The notes: generated by a model from the sequence alone, not told the origin. Shown: positions 29,307 through 38,490, numbered from the stretch's first letter. The stretch is DNA of 64,000 nt from Streptomyces hawaiiensis (GCF_004803895.1 NZ_CP021978.1:1674001-1738000), one strand, 5' to 3'. Numbers and translations are program-made.

Positions 29307-30533
29307 TCAGTCCCCGCAGTCCCCTCCGCAGGCCTCCTCGAAGAAGTCGAGGTTCTCGTGGAGCTCCTTCATCAGCCGGTCCCGCTCGGCGTCGTCGACC
29401 TGTACGGGGACGACCCCGTGGGCACCGGTGAGGCGGCGGAATCCGCCCCGGCTCTCCAGCCGTCCCTGCACCCGCACCGGGAGCCCGACGAGGTGGGCGT
29501 GCCCGGCGATCCGGTACGCCTCCTCGTCGAGGGTGATCCGGACGTTCGGCACGTCGGCCCCGGACAGCACGCGCAGCCGTACGGTGCCGTCACCGCGCGG
29601 CCCGGACCTGCGCAGCCGTACCACCGCTCCCGTGATCCGCACCGGCACGGCGGGTTCCTCGCGCAGGTAGCGGGCACCCGCCTCGCGCAGCGCGGCCAGG
29701 TCGCCGGGTGAGAACTCGACGGGTTCGGCGGAGGGTGCGCAGCCCTCGGGCACACCGGCCGCCGGGTCCCATGCGACGGCGATCCGGGCGCCCTCCGTGC
29801 CCCGGACGAGGGCGACGAGGGATTCGGTGAGCTCGTGGCTCACTCCTGCCTCGACGGCGGCGTCGAAGGCGTCCATGCCGCCGGTGGCCCGCTGGTAGTC
29901 GATGGCCTCCCGGGCGGCGAACAGGGCCTGGTGGAGGCGTACGGCGAGGGGGCGGCCGCCGGCGACGGGCACGAAGGCGGTGAGCCGGCCGTCGGCGGCG
30001 GAGCCGACCAGGACGTGTCGCAGAGCCGCGGCGGCGGAGCGCCGGTGGCGGGCGCCGTGGTAGCCGGCCCGCGCGCGGGTGGCGAGGGCCGCGGCGAGCA
30101 GCATCCGGCGGGCGGCGCCGCGCAGCCGGTCCTCGACGGTCCAGGACGCCGCGCCGGCGGGGCCGGCGGGGACGTCGTGCCACCAGCGGATCTCGTCGCT
30201 GGGCACGGCGAGGGAGACGAGGACCTCGCGGGCGGACGGCGTGCCGCTGCGGGACAGCGCGAGCAGGGCCTCGCCGAGCAGGTCGTCGCTGTCGGGGAAG
30301 GCGCGGCTCTCGGGCACCAGGAGGCTGGTGCCGCTGCCGCCGGGGCCGGGCGGGGTCCAGCGGCCGTAGCGCCCGGGGGCGCCGCCGCGCCGTTGCCAGC
30401 CGTGCCGGCGCAGCAGGGCGCTCAGTACGGCCGGGTCGACGTCCACGGCGTCGGGTGCGGAGCCGCTCAAGGGAGTCTCGGCGGGGTGGGGCCGTACGGG
30501 CCTCAGTGGCCCCTCGGTCGGGCGGTGCGTCAC
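29307..30533 (-). CDS. Conserved actinobacterial protein of unknown function, translationally coupled to a DUF4365 gene
   Basis: A 408-residue protein with no signal peptide or membrane helix. The N-terminus carries Pro/Arg-rich sequence, then a mixed alpha/beta part ([17 protein letters not shown]). An Arg-rich helical region ([22 protein letters not shown]) follows. The C-terminal domain alternates short beta strands ([40 protein letters not shown]) and looks OB-like. The tail is acidic with [10 protein letters not shown]. The GTG start overlaps the DUF4365 stop by 4 bp. I do not recognise the family; a nucleic-acid role is only inferred. Confidence 0.75.
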   Translation of the reverse strand: MTHRPTEGPLRPVRPHPAETPLSGSAPDAVDVDPAVLSALLRRHGWQRRGGAPGRYGRWTPPGPGGSGTSLLVPESRAFPDSDDLLGEALLALSRSGTPSAREVLVSLAVPSDEIRWWHDVPAGPAGAASWTVEDRLRGAARRMLLAAALATRARAGYHGARHRRSAAAALRHVLVGSAADGRLTAFVPVAGGRPLAVRLHQALFAAREAIDYQRATGGMDAFDAAVEAGVSHELTESLVALVRGTEGARIAVAWDPAAGVPEGCAPSAEPVEFSPGDLAALREAGARYLREEPAVPVRITGAVVRLRRSGPRGDGTVRLRVLSGADVPNVRITLDEEAYRIAGHAHLVGLPVRVQGRLESRGGFRRLTGAHGVVPVQVDDAERDRLMKELHENLDFFEEACGGDCGD

Positions 30534-31096
30534 GGTTTCCCTCCCGTCCCGACCCGCGTCATGATCTCGCACAGGGCCCGGTCGTCGAAGATGTGTGAGG
30601 TCGGTATGCGCACGGTGGTGCGGCGGCGGCCGGTGATCGGTTGTCCGGCGAGGTTGGTCCAGTAGCAGCAGTGCCGGAGGTCCAGCCGGTCGTGGCCGGC
30701 GCGCAGCCAGTCGTCCTGGGCGCGCGGCACCAGCATCACCACGAGGATCTTGTGCACCGACACGGGTGTGCGGGCGAGCTTCGCCAGGTGGTCGTTGTCG
30801 AGCGTGAAGGAGAAGGTGCGGCCCGGCGGGTTGGGCGGCACCTGGTAGGTGGCCTTGAGCTGCACCTTGATGGTGACCTCGTCGTCGACCGTGTGCCCGG
30901 GGGCGCTGTGGCTGACGTGCCAGTCGATGCCGTTGTCGGGAAAGGGCTGGGACAGGGAGCAGCCGGCGGCTGCCGCGACGGCGTGCAGATAGCCGACCTG
31001 CAGTGTCTCCATGCAGGCGGTGGTGGCGAGTGTGCCGCGAGAGGGAGCCGTGCGCTCGGGCAGCAGCCCGCCCCGTTCGGGCTGCGCTATGGCCAT
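30530..31096 (-). CDS. DUF4365 domain protein, possible PD-(D/E)XK nuclease-fold
   Basis: A 188-residue protein. The DUF4365-like core contains ACMETLQVGYLHAVAAAAGC, then NGIDWHVSHSAP and IKVQLKAT. The Asp and the QLK element are arranged like a PD-(D/E)XK nuclease active site with Q in place of D/E. The C-terminal half has FTLDNDHLAKLA and CCYWTNLAGQP. The ATG at 31096 has GGAAGG upstream. It overlaps the 408-residue gene and diverges from a DEDDh exonuclease. The nuclease activity is inferred. Confidence 0.75.
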   Translation of the reverse strand: MAIAQPERGGLLPERTAPSRGTLATTACMETLQVGYLHAVAAAAGCSLSQPFPDNGIDWHVSHSAPGHTVDDEVTIKVQLKATYQVPPNPPGRTFSFTLDNDHLAKLARTPVSVHKILVVMLVPRAQDDWLRAGHDRLDLRHCCYWTNLAGQPITGRRRTTVRIPTSHIFDDRALCEIMTRVGTGGKP

Positions 31097-31265
31097 GGCC
31101 AACAGCCTTCCAGAACAAGTGATTCCCCGCTGCGGGCCGCTGAACTGCACCAACCCGTACTCCTGTTGTCTCCTTCCGGCGTACGGCGCAAACAGCCCGG
31201 GTATCACCGAATCGGGCAGCGGACGGAGCGTCAACTGCCGAAGGTGAGTGAGGGGTTGTGTGGCT

Positions 31266-31994
31266 ATGACGACGTGCTGGTACGAGGGGCCGCTGGCCGC
31301 CTTCGACACGGAGACGACGGGCGTGGACGTCGAGACCGACCGGATCGTGTCGGCCGCCGTCGTCGTCCAGGATGCCCCGGGCATCCGGCCGCGGGTGAGC
31401 CGCTGGCTGGTGAACCCGGGGGTGCCGGTGCCCGCCGAGGCGACGGAGGTGCACGGGCTGACGGAGGAGCACCTGCAGCGCAACGGCCGGTGGCCGGCTC
31501 CGGTCATGTACGAGATAGCGCGGGCGCTGGCCGAGCAGGCGCACGCCGGGCGCCCGCTGGTGGTGATGAACGCGCCGTTCGATCTGACCATGCTGGACCG
31601 GGAGTTGCGCCGCCATCGCGCCTCGGCGCTCGACCGCTGGTTCGAGTCGGCGCCACTGTCCGTGCTCGACCCGCGGGTCCTGGACAAGCATCTGGACCGC
31701 TACCGCAAGGGCCGCCGCACCCTGACGGACCTGTGCGCGCACTACGGCGTCGCCTTGGAGGGCGCCCACGACGCGGCGGCCGACGCCGTGGCGGCGCTGG
31801 AGGTCACCCGGGCGGTGGGCCGCCGGTTCGCGTCCCGGCTGGAGCGGCTCGCCCCGGGTGAGCTGCACACCCTGCAGGCGGTGTGGCACGCGGCGCAGGC
31901 GCGGGGTCTGCAGGCGTGGTTCGCGCGCAGCGGCGTGGACGAGGCCGTCGACCCGGCGTGGCCGCTGCGTCCGGACCTGCCGGCGGCGGCCTGA
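31266..31994 (+). CDS. 3'-5' exonuclease, DEDDh (DnaQ-like) family
   Basis: A 242-residue nuclease. Exo I is AAFDTETTGVDVE, Exo II VVMNAPFDLTML, and Exo III AHDAAADAVAALE, with the catalytic His and Asp of the DEDDh type. Further signatures are EVHGLTEEHL and LTDLCAHYGVALEGAH. It should remove nucleotides from 3' ends of DNA or RNA. The ATG at 31266 is chosen; a GTG at 31248 would add six residues. It is divergent from the DUF4365 gene, so the 170 bp between should contain both promoters. Confidence 0.92.
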   Translation: MTTCWYEGPLAAFDTETTGVDVETDRIVSAAVVVQDAPGIRPRVSRWLVNPGVPVPAEATEVHGLTEEHLQRNGRWPAPVMYEIARALAEQAHAGRPLVVMNAPFDLTMLDRELRRHRASALDRWFESAPLSVLDPRVLDKHLDRYRKGRRTLTDLCAHYGVALEGAHDAAADAVAALEVTRAVGRRFASRLERLAPGELHTLQAVWHAAQARGLQAWFARSGVDEAVDPAWPLRPDLPAAA

Positions 31995-32014
31995 GCAGAG
32001 CGGTCCCGACGATG

Positions 32015-32043
32015 AAAAAACCGGTCCGTCTGCGACGGACCGG
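32015..32043 (-). terminator. Intrinsic terminator of tRNA-Val(CAC) copy 1
   Basis: On the minus strand, CCGGTCCGTC and GACGGACCGG pair (10 bp) around GCA, followed by six T. This is the clearest U-tract terminator in the window. It may also act on the converging exonuclease transcript. Confidence 0.9.
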
Positions 32044-32053
32044 CTGTTTCCGG

Positions 32054-32125
32054 TGGGCGATACTGGGTTCGAACCAGTGACCTCTTCGGTGTGAACGAAG
32101 CGCTCTCCCACTGAGCTAATCGCCC
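32054..32125 (-). tRNA. tRNA-Val (anticodon CAC), copy 1
   Basis: A 72-nt cloverleaf: acceptor GGGCGAT/ATCGCCC, D-arm TTAGCTCAGTGGGAGAGC, anticodon stem CTTCG/CGAAG with loop TTCACAC, and T-arm GGTTCGAACC. The discriminator is A; CCA is not encoded. An identical copy lies at 46704-46775 in the same orientation. Confidence 0.97.
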
Positions 32126-32138
32126 GGGAACGCGGTGA

Positions 32139-32168
32139 ACAATACAGGCCCGGGCACGCTTCCTTCAA
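32139..32168 (-). promoter_or_regulatory. Promoter of tRNA-Val(CAC) copy 1
   Basis: On the minus strand, -35 TTGAAG (32163-32168) and -10 TATTGT (32139-32144) are separated by 18 bp. The tRNA starts about 14 bp downstream of the -10 box. The -35 box overlaps the last bases of the SRPBCC gene. Confidence 0.6.
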
Positions 32169-32611
32169 ACCGCTCGGAGGTGCCTGCGGAGTCCGCGCCG
32201 CCCGGACCGCATCATCAGCGCGTGGTTGGCGCGGAAGACGGGCCGTCCCGGTACGGCGAACCGCCGCAGCAGCGGCTTGTGCACGCTGACCACCTGGTCG
32301 TAGCGGGCGAGACTGCCCGTCCCCTGCGGCGTGACCGTCCAGCGCGCCCAGCCCTCGATGTCCCCGGACAGGACGGTCTCCAGCACACCGGCCGCGGCAT
32401 CGCGCCGCACCTCCCGCGCGGTGAACGTCATGTCGTACGGCAGGACGGAGCGGATGCGGATGACCCCGGTGGTGTCGTCGAGCCGGGTCACCTCCTGGAC
32501 CTGGGGCCACCAGCGCGGGTAGTCCTCGGGGCGTTCCAGCACGTCGTACACGGCGGCGGGGGGCGCGGGCAGGGTCCACAGACTGCGGAAGCGGTAATGG
32601 TTCCAGTCCAT
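32165..32611 (-). CDS. SRPBCC (polyketide cyclase/START-like) family protein
   Basis: A 148-residue protein with the START/Bet v1-type pattern: HYRFRSLWTLPAPPAAVYDVLERPEDYPRWW is split across its first 35 residues, then a WPQVQEV strand and a long C-terminal helix (LRRFAVPGRPVFRANHALMM). Such folds bind small hydrophobic ligands; the ligand is unknown. The ATG start is at 32611. It reads toward and into the tRNA-Val promoter. Confidence 0.82.
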   Translation of the reverse strand: MDWNHYRFRSLWTLPAPPAAVYDVLERPEDYPRWWPQVQEVTRLDDTTGVIRIRSVLPYDMTFTAREVRRDAAAGVLETVLSGDIEGWARWTVTPQGTGSLARYDQVVSVHKPLLRRFAVPGRPVFRANHALMMRSGRRGLRRHLRAV

Positions 32612-32708
32612 CCCGGCAGTCTGCCCACTCGCGGCACGGACTGTCTGAGTACGCGCATGAGTATCCGCGCTCATGCCGGGCGGGGTGACACGGGCCACAC
32701 TGCGATCC

Positions 32709-35093
32709 ATGACCCACCTTCCGCCCCCGGCCGAGGAATTGCGGCTCCTCGACGCCGAACTCTGGCAACTGGACGCCCGGCGTTCCCAGTTGCTGACCCG
32801 TCGCGCCTGGCTGGTCGCGGCCCTGCAGCAGACGCGGCAGCAGTCGCGGCCTTGGGCCTCGGCGCAGCCCCCGACCGCCGCACCGCCGCGCCCCGAGACG
32901 GCGGCGCCCAGTGTGCAGAACATGCTGCTGGTCCTCGGCGGTGTCCTGCTCACGCTCGCGGCTGCGGTGTTCACGCTGGTCAGCTGGGGGCACATGGGCA
33001 TCGGCGGGCGGGCTCTGGTGCTCGGCGCGGTCACGCTGGCCACGCTCGCCGCGCCCGTGGCACTGCTGAAGCGGGGGCTGCGGTCGACGGCTGAGTCCGT
33101 GGCGGGCCTCGGGCTCGCCCTGACCGTCCTCGACGCCTACGCGCTGCACGCGGCGGCCCTCTCCGGGACGGACGGCACCGGGTACGCGGCCGCCGCGTCC
33201 GCGGTGCTGGCGGCGACCTGGTCGGCGTACGGCCTGCTGCCGGTCACGGCCGCGCTGCGCCTGCCCCTGCCCTCCGCCCTGGCCGCCGCCCAGTTCCCGC
33301 TGCTGCTGTGGGCCCTGTCCGCCGACGCGGGTCCGTATGTGATCACGGCCGCGCTGCTGGTGACGGCCGGGCTCGACGCGGTCGCGGTGGTGCGGCTGAC
33401 GGCCGGGGCCGTGCGGATCACGGCCGTCGTCGGTGCGTACGGCATGGGTGGCTGGGGCGTTCTGGGTGCCGGCTGGCTGTCCTTGACGGCCGACGGCCCG
33501 GGTGACGCTTCCCGTGCCGGGGCGCTGCTCGTGCTCGCGGCGGCGATCGCCCTGGGTGCGGCCCGGCGAGGGCCGGGCATCCGGCACGCCCTCGGCCTCG
33601 CGATCACGTCCGGGCTGCTCGTCGTGGGTGCGCTCGGTGGGGTGGCCCGTTCCGGGGTGCCGTCGGAGTGGGCGGTTCCGGCTTATCTGGCCGTTGGCAT
33701 CGCCCTGTTGGGGGCAGTGCGGGCCGAACGGCTGCCGGACGCGTTGCGGAGGGGCTTCGCCTGGGCCTCCGGTGCCGTACAGGCGCTGGCGGTGCTGTGG
33801 ACGCTGCCCGTCGTCGCCGTGGTGCTGCTGGGCCCGGCCGGTCGGCTGGGCCGGGCGTGGAGCGGCGCCCCGTCGGACGCCCGTTCGGCGGTGGCCGTCG
33901 AGGTGCCCTGGCCGCCGGACGCGGCGGTGGCTCCCGTTGTGCTGGTGGTTGTCGCCGCCGTTCTCGCCCTGGCGGTCCGCGCGGTGGAGTGGCGTGGGCG
34001 GGCCCGGCTCGGCTCGCTGGGTCTGCTCTGGGCCACGGCTCTGCTGCTTCCGGCGGTCTTCGAGGCTCCCTACCCCGTGGGGATGCTGGTCCTGGGCGTC
34101 GTGACGGCGGCAGCGCTGTACGCGTGCCGGATCCCGGCGTCGGCCGCGCGGGTCACGGCCCTCGTCCTCGCCCTGGTCACGGCCCTCGGCCTCACCCTGG
34201 TCAGCCTCGCCTCCCAGTCCGCGACCCTCGTCGTGCTGTCCGTGCTGACGGCGCTGTTCGCCGCGGCCTCCTGGCGGGCGGGCGTCGCCCCGTTCACGGC
34301 CCCGGCGGCTCTCCTGTACGCCGCCGCGCTGGCCTCGGCGTCCGGTGCCGCAGCGGACTGGCCGCCGGCCCGAACCGCCCTGCTGGTTCTGGTGGTCGCC
34401 GCTGCTGCCGCCCTGCTCGCGGCACGCCTGGGCACGTCCCGGACGACGGTGCCCGTCGAGGCTACGGGCGCCGCCCTCGGTCTGTTCGCCGCGGCTCTCG
34501 CCGTCACCGACCCGCCGATGCTCGCCCTGGTGCTGGCCCTGTACGGGGTGATCGCCGCGGGCACGGCCCTGCGTGCCGGGCGCCGTCCCGTCGGTTACGC
34601 GGCCACGGCCCTGTTCGTGCTGGCCGCGTGGGTGCGCCTGGCGGCCTGGGACGTCGGCACGCCCGAGGCGTACACCCTCCCGGTGACCGTCCCGGCGCTG
34701 CTCGTCGGAGCGCTGCGCCGGCGCCGGGACGCGCAGGCCTCGTCCTGGACGGCATACGGCCCCGGGCTGGCCGCCACCCTGGTGCCGAGCCTCGTCGCGG
34801 CCTGGGCCGATCCGCACTGGACGCGCCCGCTGCTGCTGGGCACGGCGGCGCTGCTGGTCACCCTGCTGGGTGCCCGGCACCACCTCCGGGCGCCGCTGGT
34901 GCTCGGCGGCTCGGTGCTGGCCCTGGTCACCCTGCACGAACTCGCCCCGTACGTCGTGCAGGTGACGGGGGCGCTCCCCCGCTGGGCCCCTCCCGCCCTG
35001 GCCGGGCTCCTGCTGCTCGCACTCGGGGCGACGTACGAGCAGCGGATCCGGGACGTCCGGCGGGTGCGGGAGGCCCTGGGGAGGATGGACTAG
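32709..35093 (+). CDS. Large polytopic membrane protein of unknown function
   Basis: A 794-residue protein. The N-terminal cytoplasmic part (about 1-75) has a short helical segment (LRLLDAELWQLDARRSQLLTRR is its core, split here by its basic end) and a Pro-rich linker. About twenty or more hydrophobic helices follow, almost without loops, extremely rich in Ala/Leu/Val. No transporter motif is recognisable. It ends with a short basic tail (EQRIRDVRRVREALG). It is common in Streptomyces with no assigned role. The ATG at 32709 is chosen over an upstream ATG that lacks conservation. Confidence 0.8.
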   Translation: MTHLPPPAEELRLLDAELWQLDARRSQLLTRRAWLVAALQQTRQQSRPWASAQPPTAAPPRPETAAPSVQNMLLVLGGVLLTLAAAVFTLVSWGHMGIGGRALVLGAVTLATLAAPVALLKRGLRSTAESVAGLGLALTVLDAYALHAAALSGTDGTGYAAAASAVLAATWSAYGLLPVTAALRLPLPSALAAAQFPLLLWALSADAGPYVITAALLVTAGLDAVAVVRLTAGAVRITAVVGAYGMGGWGVLGAGWLSLTADGPGDASRAGALLVLAAAIALGAARRGPGIRHALGLAITSGLLVVGALGGVARSGVPSEWAVPAYLAVGIALLGAVRAERLPDALRRGFAWASGAVQALAVLWTLPVVAVVLLGPAGRLGRAWSGAPSDARSAVAVEVPWPPDAAVAPVVLVVVAAVLALAVRAVEWRGRARLGSLGLLWATALLLPAVFEAPYPVGMLVLGVVTAAALYACRIPASAARVTALVLALVTALGLTLVSLASQSATLVVLSVLTALFAAASWRAGVAPFTAPAALLYAAALASASGAAADWPPARTALLVLVVAAAAALLAARLGTSRTTVPVEATGAALGLFAAALAVTDPPMLALVLALYGVIAAGTALRAGRRPVGYAATALFVLAAWVRLAAWDVGTPEAYTLPVTVPALLVGALRRRRDAQASSWTAYGPGLAATLVPSLVAAWADPHWTRPLLLGTAALLVTLLGARHHLRAPLVLGGSVLALVTLHELAPYVVQVTGALPRWAPPALAGLLLLALGATYEQRIRDVRRVREALGRMD

Positions 35094-35163
35094 CGCCGTC
35101 GGTCCGTATGCGTGCCGTGGGGTCGTCTCGACTGCGGACAGGGCCCGTGATGTCATACATGGT

Positions 35164-35191
35164 CCGACCGTGCCGCCGGCGGCACGGTCGG
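35164..35191. promoter_or_regulatory. Perfect 28-base palindrome before the PucR-type regulator
   Basis: CCGACCGTGCCGCC is followed directly by its reverse complement, 20 bp before the regulator's TTG start. It could terminate the upstream membrane-protein transcript (71 bp after that stop), or act as an operator or leader hairpin for the regulator. Confidence 0.5.
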
Positions 35192-35211
35192 AGGGGGATG
35201 GGGGAGGCATC

Positions 35212-36873
35212 TTGACGGACCTGGGGGAATCACCGGGCCGCGGCAGCGGCGCCGAGGATCAGGGGACACTGCAGCGCCTGCTCTCGGTGGTGGGGGCGGG
35301 AGCCGTGGAGCTGCACACGGCTCCGGAGGGACTGCGGACGAGCGTCACCGGTGTCCATGTGCTGGACGCCCTGGAGCCCGTGATCAGACCGCAGGAGTTA
35401 CTGCTCGCCGTCGGCGTCGACCCGCGCTCGGCGCATGCGGTCGACGTGGTGCGCCGGGCCGGTGAGGCCGGTGCGGCCGGTGTGGTGTTCGGCCCGGGGC
35501 GGCCGGAGCCCACCGCGCGGGCGTTGCAGGCGGCCGCGGAGGAGAGCGGCACGGCGGTGCTCTTCCGTACCGCTTGGTGCACCTGGGCACAACTGGTGGG
35601 GGTGCTGAGGGCGGGGCTGGCGGCGGCGGGGGTTCCCCCGCTGCCGGCGACCAGCGGCGTGCGCCTGGGCGATCTGGATTCCCTGGCCGACGCGGTGGCG
35701 GCCCTGGTGGGAGGCTCGGTGACCATCGAGGACACGGAGTCGCGGGTGCTGGCCTACTCCTCCACCGAGGAGAACGTGGACGAGATGCGCCGACTGACCA
35801 TCCTCGGCCGTCGTGTGCCGCCCTGGCGGGTGGCGGCCATGCGGGAGGCGGGATTCTTCCAGGCGTTGTGGGGGGCGGGCGACGTGCTGCACCGGCCCGC
35901 TCACGGCCAGGACCCGGAGCGTCTGGTCGGCGCCGTACGGGCGGGCGGAGAGACGTTGGGGTCCATCTGGGTGGCGGCGGTCGCGGGCCGCCCGCTGTCA
36001 CCGAACGCCGCGGAGACACTGCGCGCGGCGGTCCGGGCCGCCGCCGCCCACCTGCTGCACCACCGGACCCACAGCTCGGACGGCCGCCTGGTGGAGGACG
36101 CGGCTCGGGCGCTGCTGGAGGACCGTGGATCCGTCGAGGTGCTCGCGGAGCGGGCCTCGCTTCCGCCCCGGCAGCCCTGTGCCGTCCTGGCGGTGGGAAC
36201 CGGGTCCGGCCGCCCCGGGGACGATGACCCGTCCGGGCTGCACGGGCTGCTCACCCTGCACTGCGCGGCCCTGGGCCACAGAGTCGTGGTGGTCCCGGCG
36301 GGCGGCAGGATCCTGGTGCTGCTGAGCGGGCTGGAGCGCGACGCGGGGCGGGCCGACGACCAGGTGAGGCGGCTCGGGGAAGCACTGGCCGATCAACTGT
36401 CGGCGACGATCGGCCCGGTGGTGAAAGTGGGGCTCGGCGACGTGGTCCAAGGCCTGGCGGGGGCGCCCGCGTCACGTCGGTCGGCCGAGCGGACCCTGCA
36501 GGCGCTCATCGCGGCCGCCGGGCCACGCACCGTCGCGCGGAGCGAGGACGTCGCGGACACCGTGGGCATCCTTCAAGTCGTCGACGCGCTGCGAGAGGTG
36601 GCGCTGCCACCGCGGACCTCGGTGGCCCGGCTGAGGGAGTTCGACGCCGGTCACAGCGGCAGTTGCCTGGTGGAGACCCTGCGCGCCTACCTCGACCACT
36701 TCGGTGACGTGTCAGCCGCCTCGCGCGCGCTGGGCGTGCACTCCAACAGCCTCCGCTACCGGTTGCGGCGGATCACGCAGGTGTCGGGGCTGAACCTGGA
36801 GAGTTCCGACGCCCGGCTGCTCGCCCAGGTGCAGTTGCGTCTGGGTGGGGACGCCGACGGCGCCCGCCCCTGA
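35212..36873 (+). CDS. PucR-family transcriptional regulator containing a TTA codon
   Basis: A 553-residue regulator. The N-terminal PucR-like domain (about 1-150) is followed by a GAF-like middle region (GGSVTIEDTESRVLAYSS) and a C-terminal PucR helix-turn-helix (LRAYLDHFGDVSAASRALGV, then HSNSLRYRLRRI). The TTG start at 35212 follows GGGGGAGG. Codon 63 (35398-35400) is TTA, read only by the bldA tRNA in Streptomyces, so translation should be tied to development. It probably controls the adjacent PLP-enzyme gene, since PucR proteins often act on nearby amine or amino-acid genes. Confidence 0.9.
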   Translation: MTDLGESPGRGSGAEDQGTLQRLLSVVGAGAVELHTAPEGLRTSVTGVHVLDALEPVIRPQELLLAVGVDPRSAHAVDVVRRAGEAGAAGVVFGPGRPEPTARALQAAAEESGTAVLFRTAWCTWAQLVGVLRAGLAAAGVPPLPATSGVRLGDLDSLADAVAALVGGSVTIEDTESRVLAYSSTEENVDEMRRLTILGRRVPPWRVAAMREAGFFQALWGAGDVLHRPAHGQDPERLVGAVRAGGETLGSIWVAAVAGRPLSPNAAETLRAAVRAAAAHLLHHRTHSSDGRLVEDAARALLEDRGSVEVLAERASLPPRQPCAVLAVGTGSGRPGDDDPSGLHGLLTLHCAALGHRVVVVPAGGRILVLLSGLERDAGRADDQVRRLGEALADQLSATIGPVVKVGLGDVVQGLAGAPASRRSAERTLQALIAAAGPRTVARSEDVADTVGILQVVDALREVALPPRTSVARLREFDAGHSGSCLVETLRAYLDHFGDVSAASRALGVHSNSLRYRLRRITQVSGLNLESSDARLLAQVQLRLGGDADGARP

Positions 36874-37122
36874 GCGACCGGCGCCGAGGCGGGCCGCGGG
36901 CGTGGCGTCCGCCGTTCAGCCGCGGCCACCATCGCAGGGCCGCTTCTTCGTCGTACCGCACAACGCCTCTGCCCGGCACGGGGGTTGTTGCGTTCGACCG
37001 CCGTGGGCGAGGCCCGCGTCTTTGCCGACTCGACGAAGACGCCGTCCCGGTGCGGACAGCAGCCTGGTACTCCACCCCGGGGCGGTCCCGGGCGCTGCGC
37101 GTACGACACCGGAAGGCTCACC

Positions 37123-38478
37123 ATGACCGGACTGACAGCCGCCGCCGAGCGGCGCGAACGGATCCTCCAGGAAGCGGTGCGGCAGGGACTGCTGGACGCC
37201 GGGCGGTCCCCGCTGGCCGCCTTCGTCGACCTCGACGGCGTCGCCGCGACCGTCGGGTCCCTGCACCGCGCCTTCCCCTCTCCCCCGCGCGTGCTGCACG
37301 CGTTCGCCGCCAAGGCCAACTGCCTGGTACCGGTGCTGGCGGAGCTGCGGCGGCTCGGCATGGGCTGCGAGGTGGCCACCGCGGGTGAGCTGGCGCGTGC
37401 GCTGGCCGCCGGATTCGCACCGGACCGGATCGTGTTCGACTCTCCGGCCAAGACGGAGGCCGAACTTCGGTACGCCCTCGACCTGGGTGTGACCGTCAAC
37501 GCCGACAACTACCAGGAACTGGCCCGGATCGACCGGGCGTTGGGCGATCGCGCCCCGGTGTCGCGGATCGGGGTGCGCGTCAACTCCCAGCTCGGCGGCG
37601 GCAGCATCGCCGCGATGAGCACGGCGACGAGCACCTCGAAATTCGGCGTTCCCCTGGCGGACCCGGGAAGCCGACGGCGGCTCCTGCGCGCCTACCACGA
37701 CCACCCGTGGCTGACCTGGGTGCACACCCACGCCGGTTCGCAGGGCTGCCCGCTCGACCTCATGGCCGGCGGGGTCGCGCGGGCCGTGGCGTTCGCCGAG
37801 GAGGTCAACGCCTCGCTCGGCCGGCGCCAGGTCGTCGGCATCGACATCGGCGGCGGACTGCCCGTCAACTTCGCCGACGACGAGACAGCGCCGACCTTCG
37901 GCACGTACGTCCAGCAGCTGCGCGCCCAGGCGCCCGCGCTGTTCTCCGGCGGGTACGAGATCGTCACCGAGTTCGGGCGTTCGGTCCTCGCGAAGAACGG
38001 GTTCACCGCCGCGTACGTCGAGTACACGAAGAGCATGGGCGGCCGGCCGATCGCGGTCACCCACGCCGGTGTACAGGTGGCCACCCGGACGGTGTTCAAC
38101 CCCGACGCCTGGCCCCTGCGGATCGAGGCGCACGACGCAAGCGGCAGGGCCAAGCGGGGCGGGCCGGTCCGCCAGGACATCGCGGGACCCGCCTGCTTCG
38201 CCGGGGACCTGCTGGCGCGTGACCGGGGGTTGCCGCTCCTGGAGCCCGGCGACATCATCACCGTCCCGGACACCGGCGCCTACTACTTCTCGACGCCCTT
38301 CCACTACAACAGCCTGCCGGAGCCCGCCGTGCACGGGGTCCGGACGGGCGGTGACGGCGGCGGTGTCCGCTTCGAACTCCTGCGTCCCGCGCAGGATCCG
38401 TGGGACGTGCCGGGCTCGGAAGGCTACGCCGCGCCCTTGCGGCAACCGGCGCACGAGCCCGTTCACGGCGTCGGGTAA
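37123..38478 (+). CDS. PLP-dependent enzyme of the fold-III decarboxylase group (Y4yA/DAP decarboxylase-like)
   Basis: A 451-residue enzyme of the alanine racemase/ornithine-DAP decarboxylase fold. The PLP Lys is in LHAFAAKANCLVPV (Lys64). HTHAGSQGCPLDL and GIDIGGGLPVNF form the phosphate-binding side. C-terminal GDIITVPDTGAYYFSTPFHYNS is the usual active-site strand, but the canonical CESGD of DAP decarboxylase is not present. I think it fits the Y4yA family; the substrate is unknown. The ATG start has GGAAGG upstream. A small membrane protein follows 12 bp later. Confidence 0.85.
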   Translation: MTGLTAAAERRERILQEAVRQGLLDAGRSPLAAFVDLDGVAATVGSLHRAFPSPPRVLHAFAAKANCLVPVLAELRRLGMGCEVATAGELARALAAGFAPDRIVFDSPAKTEAELRYALDLGVTVNADNYQELARIDRALGDRAPVSRIGVRVNSQLGGGSIAAMSTATSTSKFGVPLADPGSRRRLLRAYHDHPWLTWVHTHAGSQGCPLDLMAGGVARAVAFAEEVNASLGRRQVVGIDIGGGLPVNFADDETAPTFGTYVQQLRAQAPALFSGGYEIVTEFGRSVLAKNGFTAAYVEYTKSMGGRPIAVTHAGVQVATRTVFNPDAWPLRIEAHDASGRAKRGGPVRQDIAGPACFAGDLLARDRGLPLLEPGDIITVPDTGAYYFSTPFHYNSLPEPAVHGVRTGGDGGGVRFELLRPAQDPWDVPGSEGYAAPLRQPAHEPVHGVG

Positions 38479-38490
38479 GGGAGCACCGAG

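Noticed and set aside
29307..35210. A single minus-strand open frame of about 1967 codons
   Set aside because: It crosses the DUF4365 gene in another frame, a tRNA and an opposing membrane-protein gene. Only its last 408 codons (29307-30533) form a coherent protein; the rest is GC-rich shadow.
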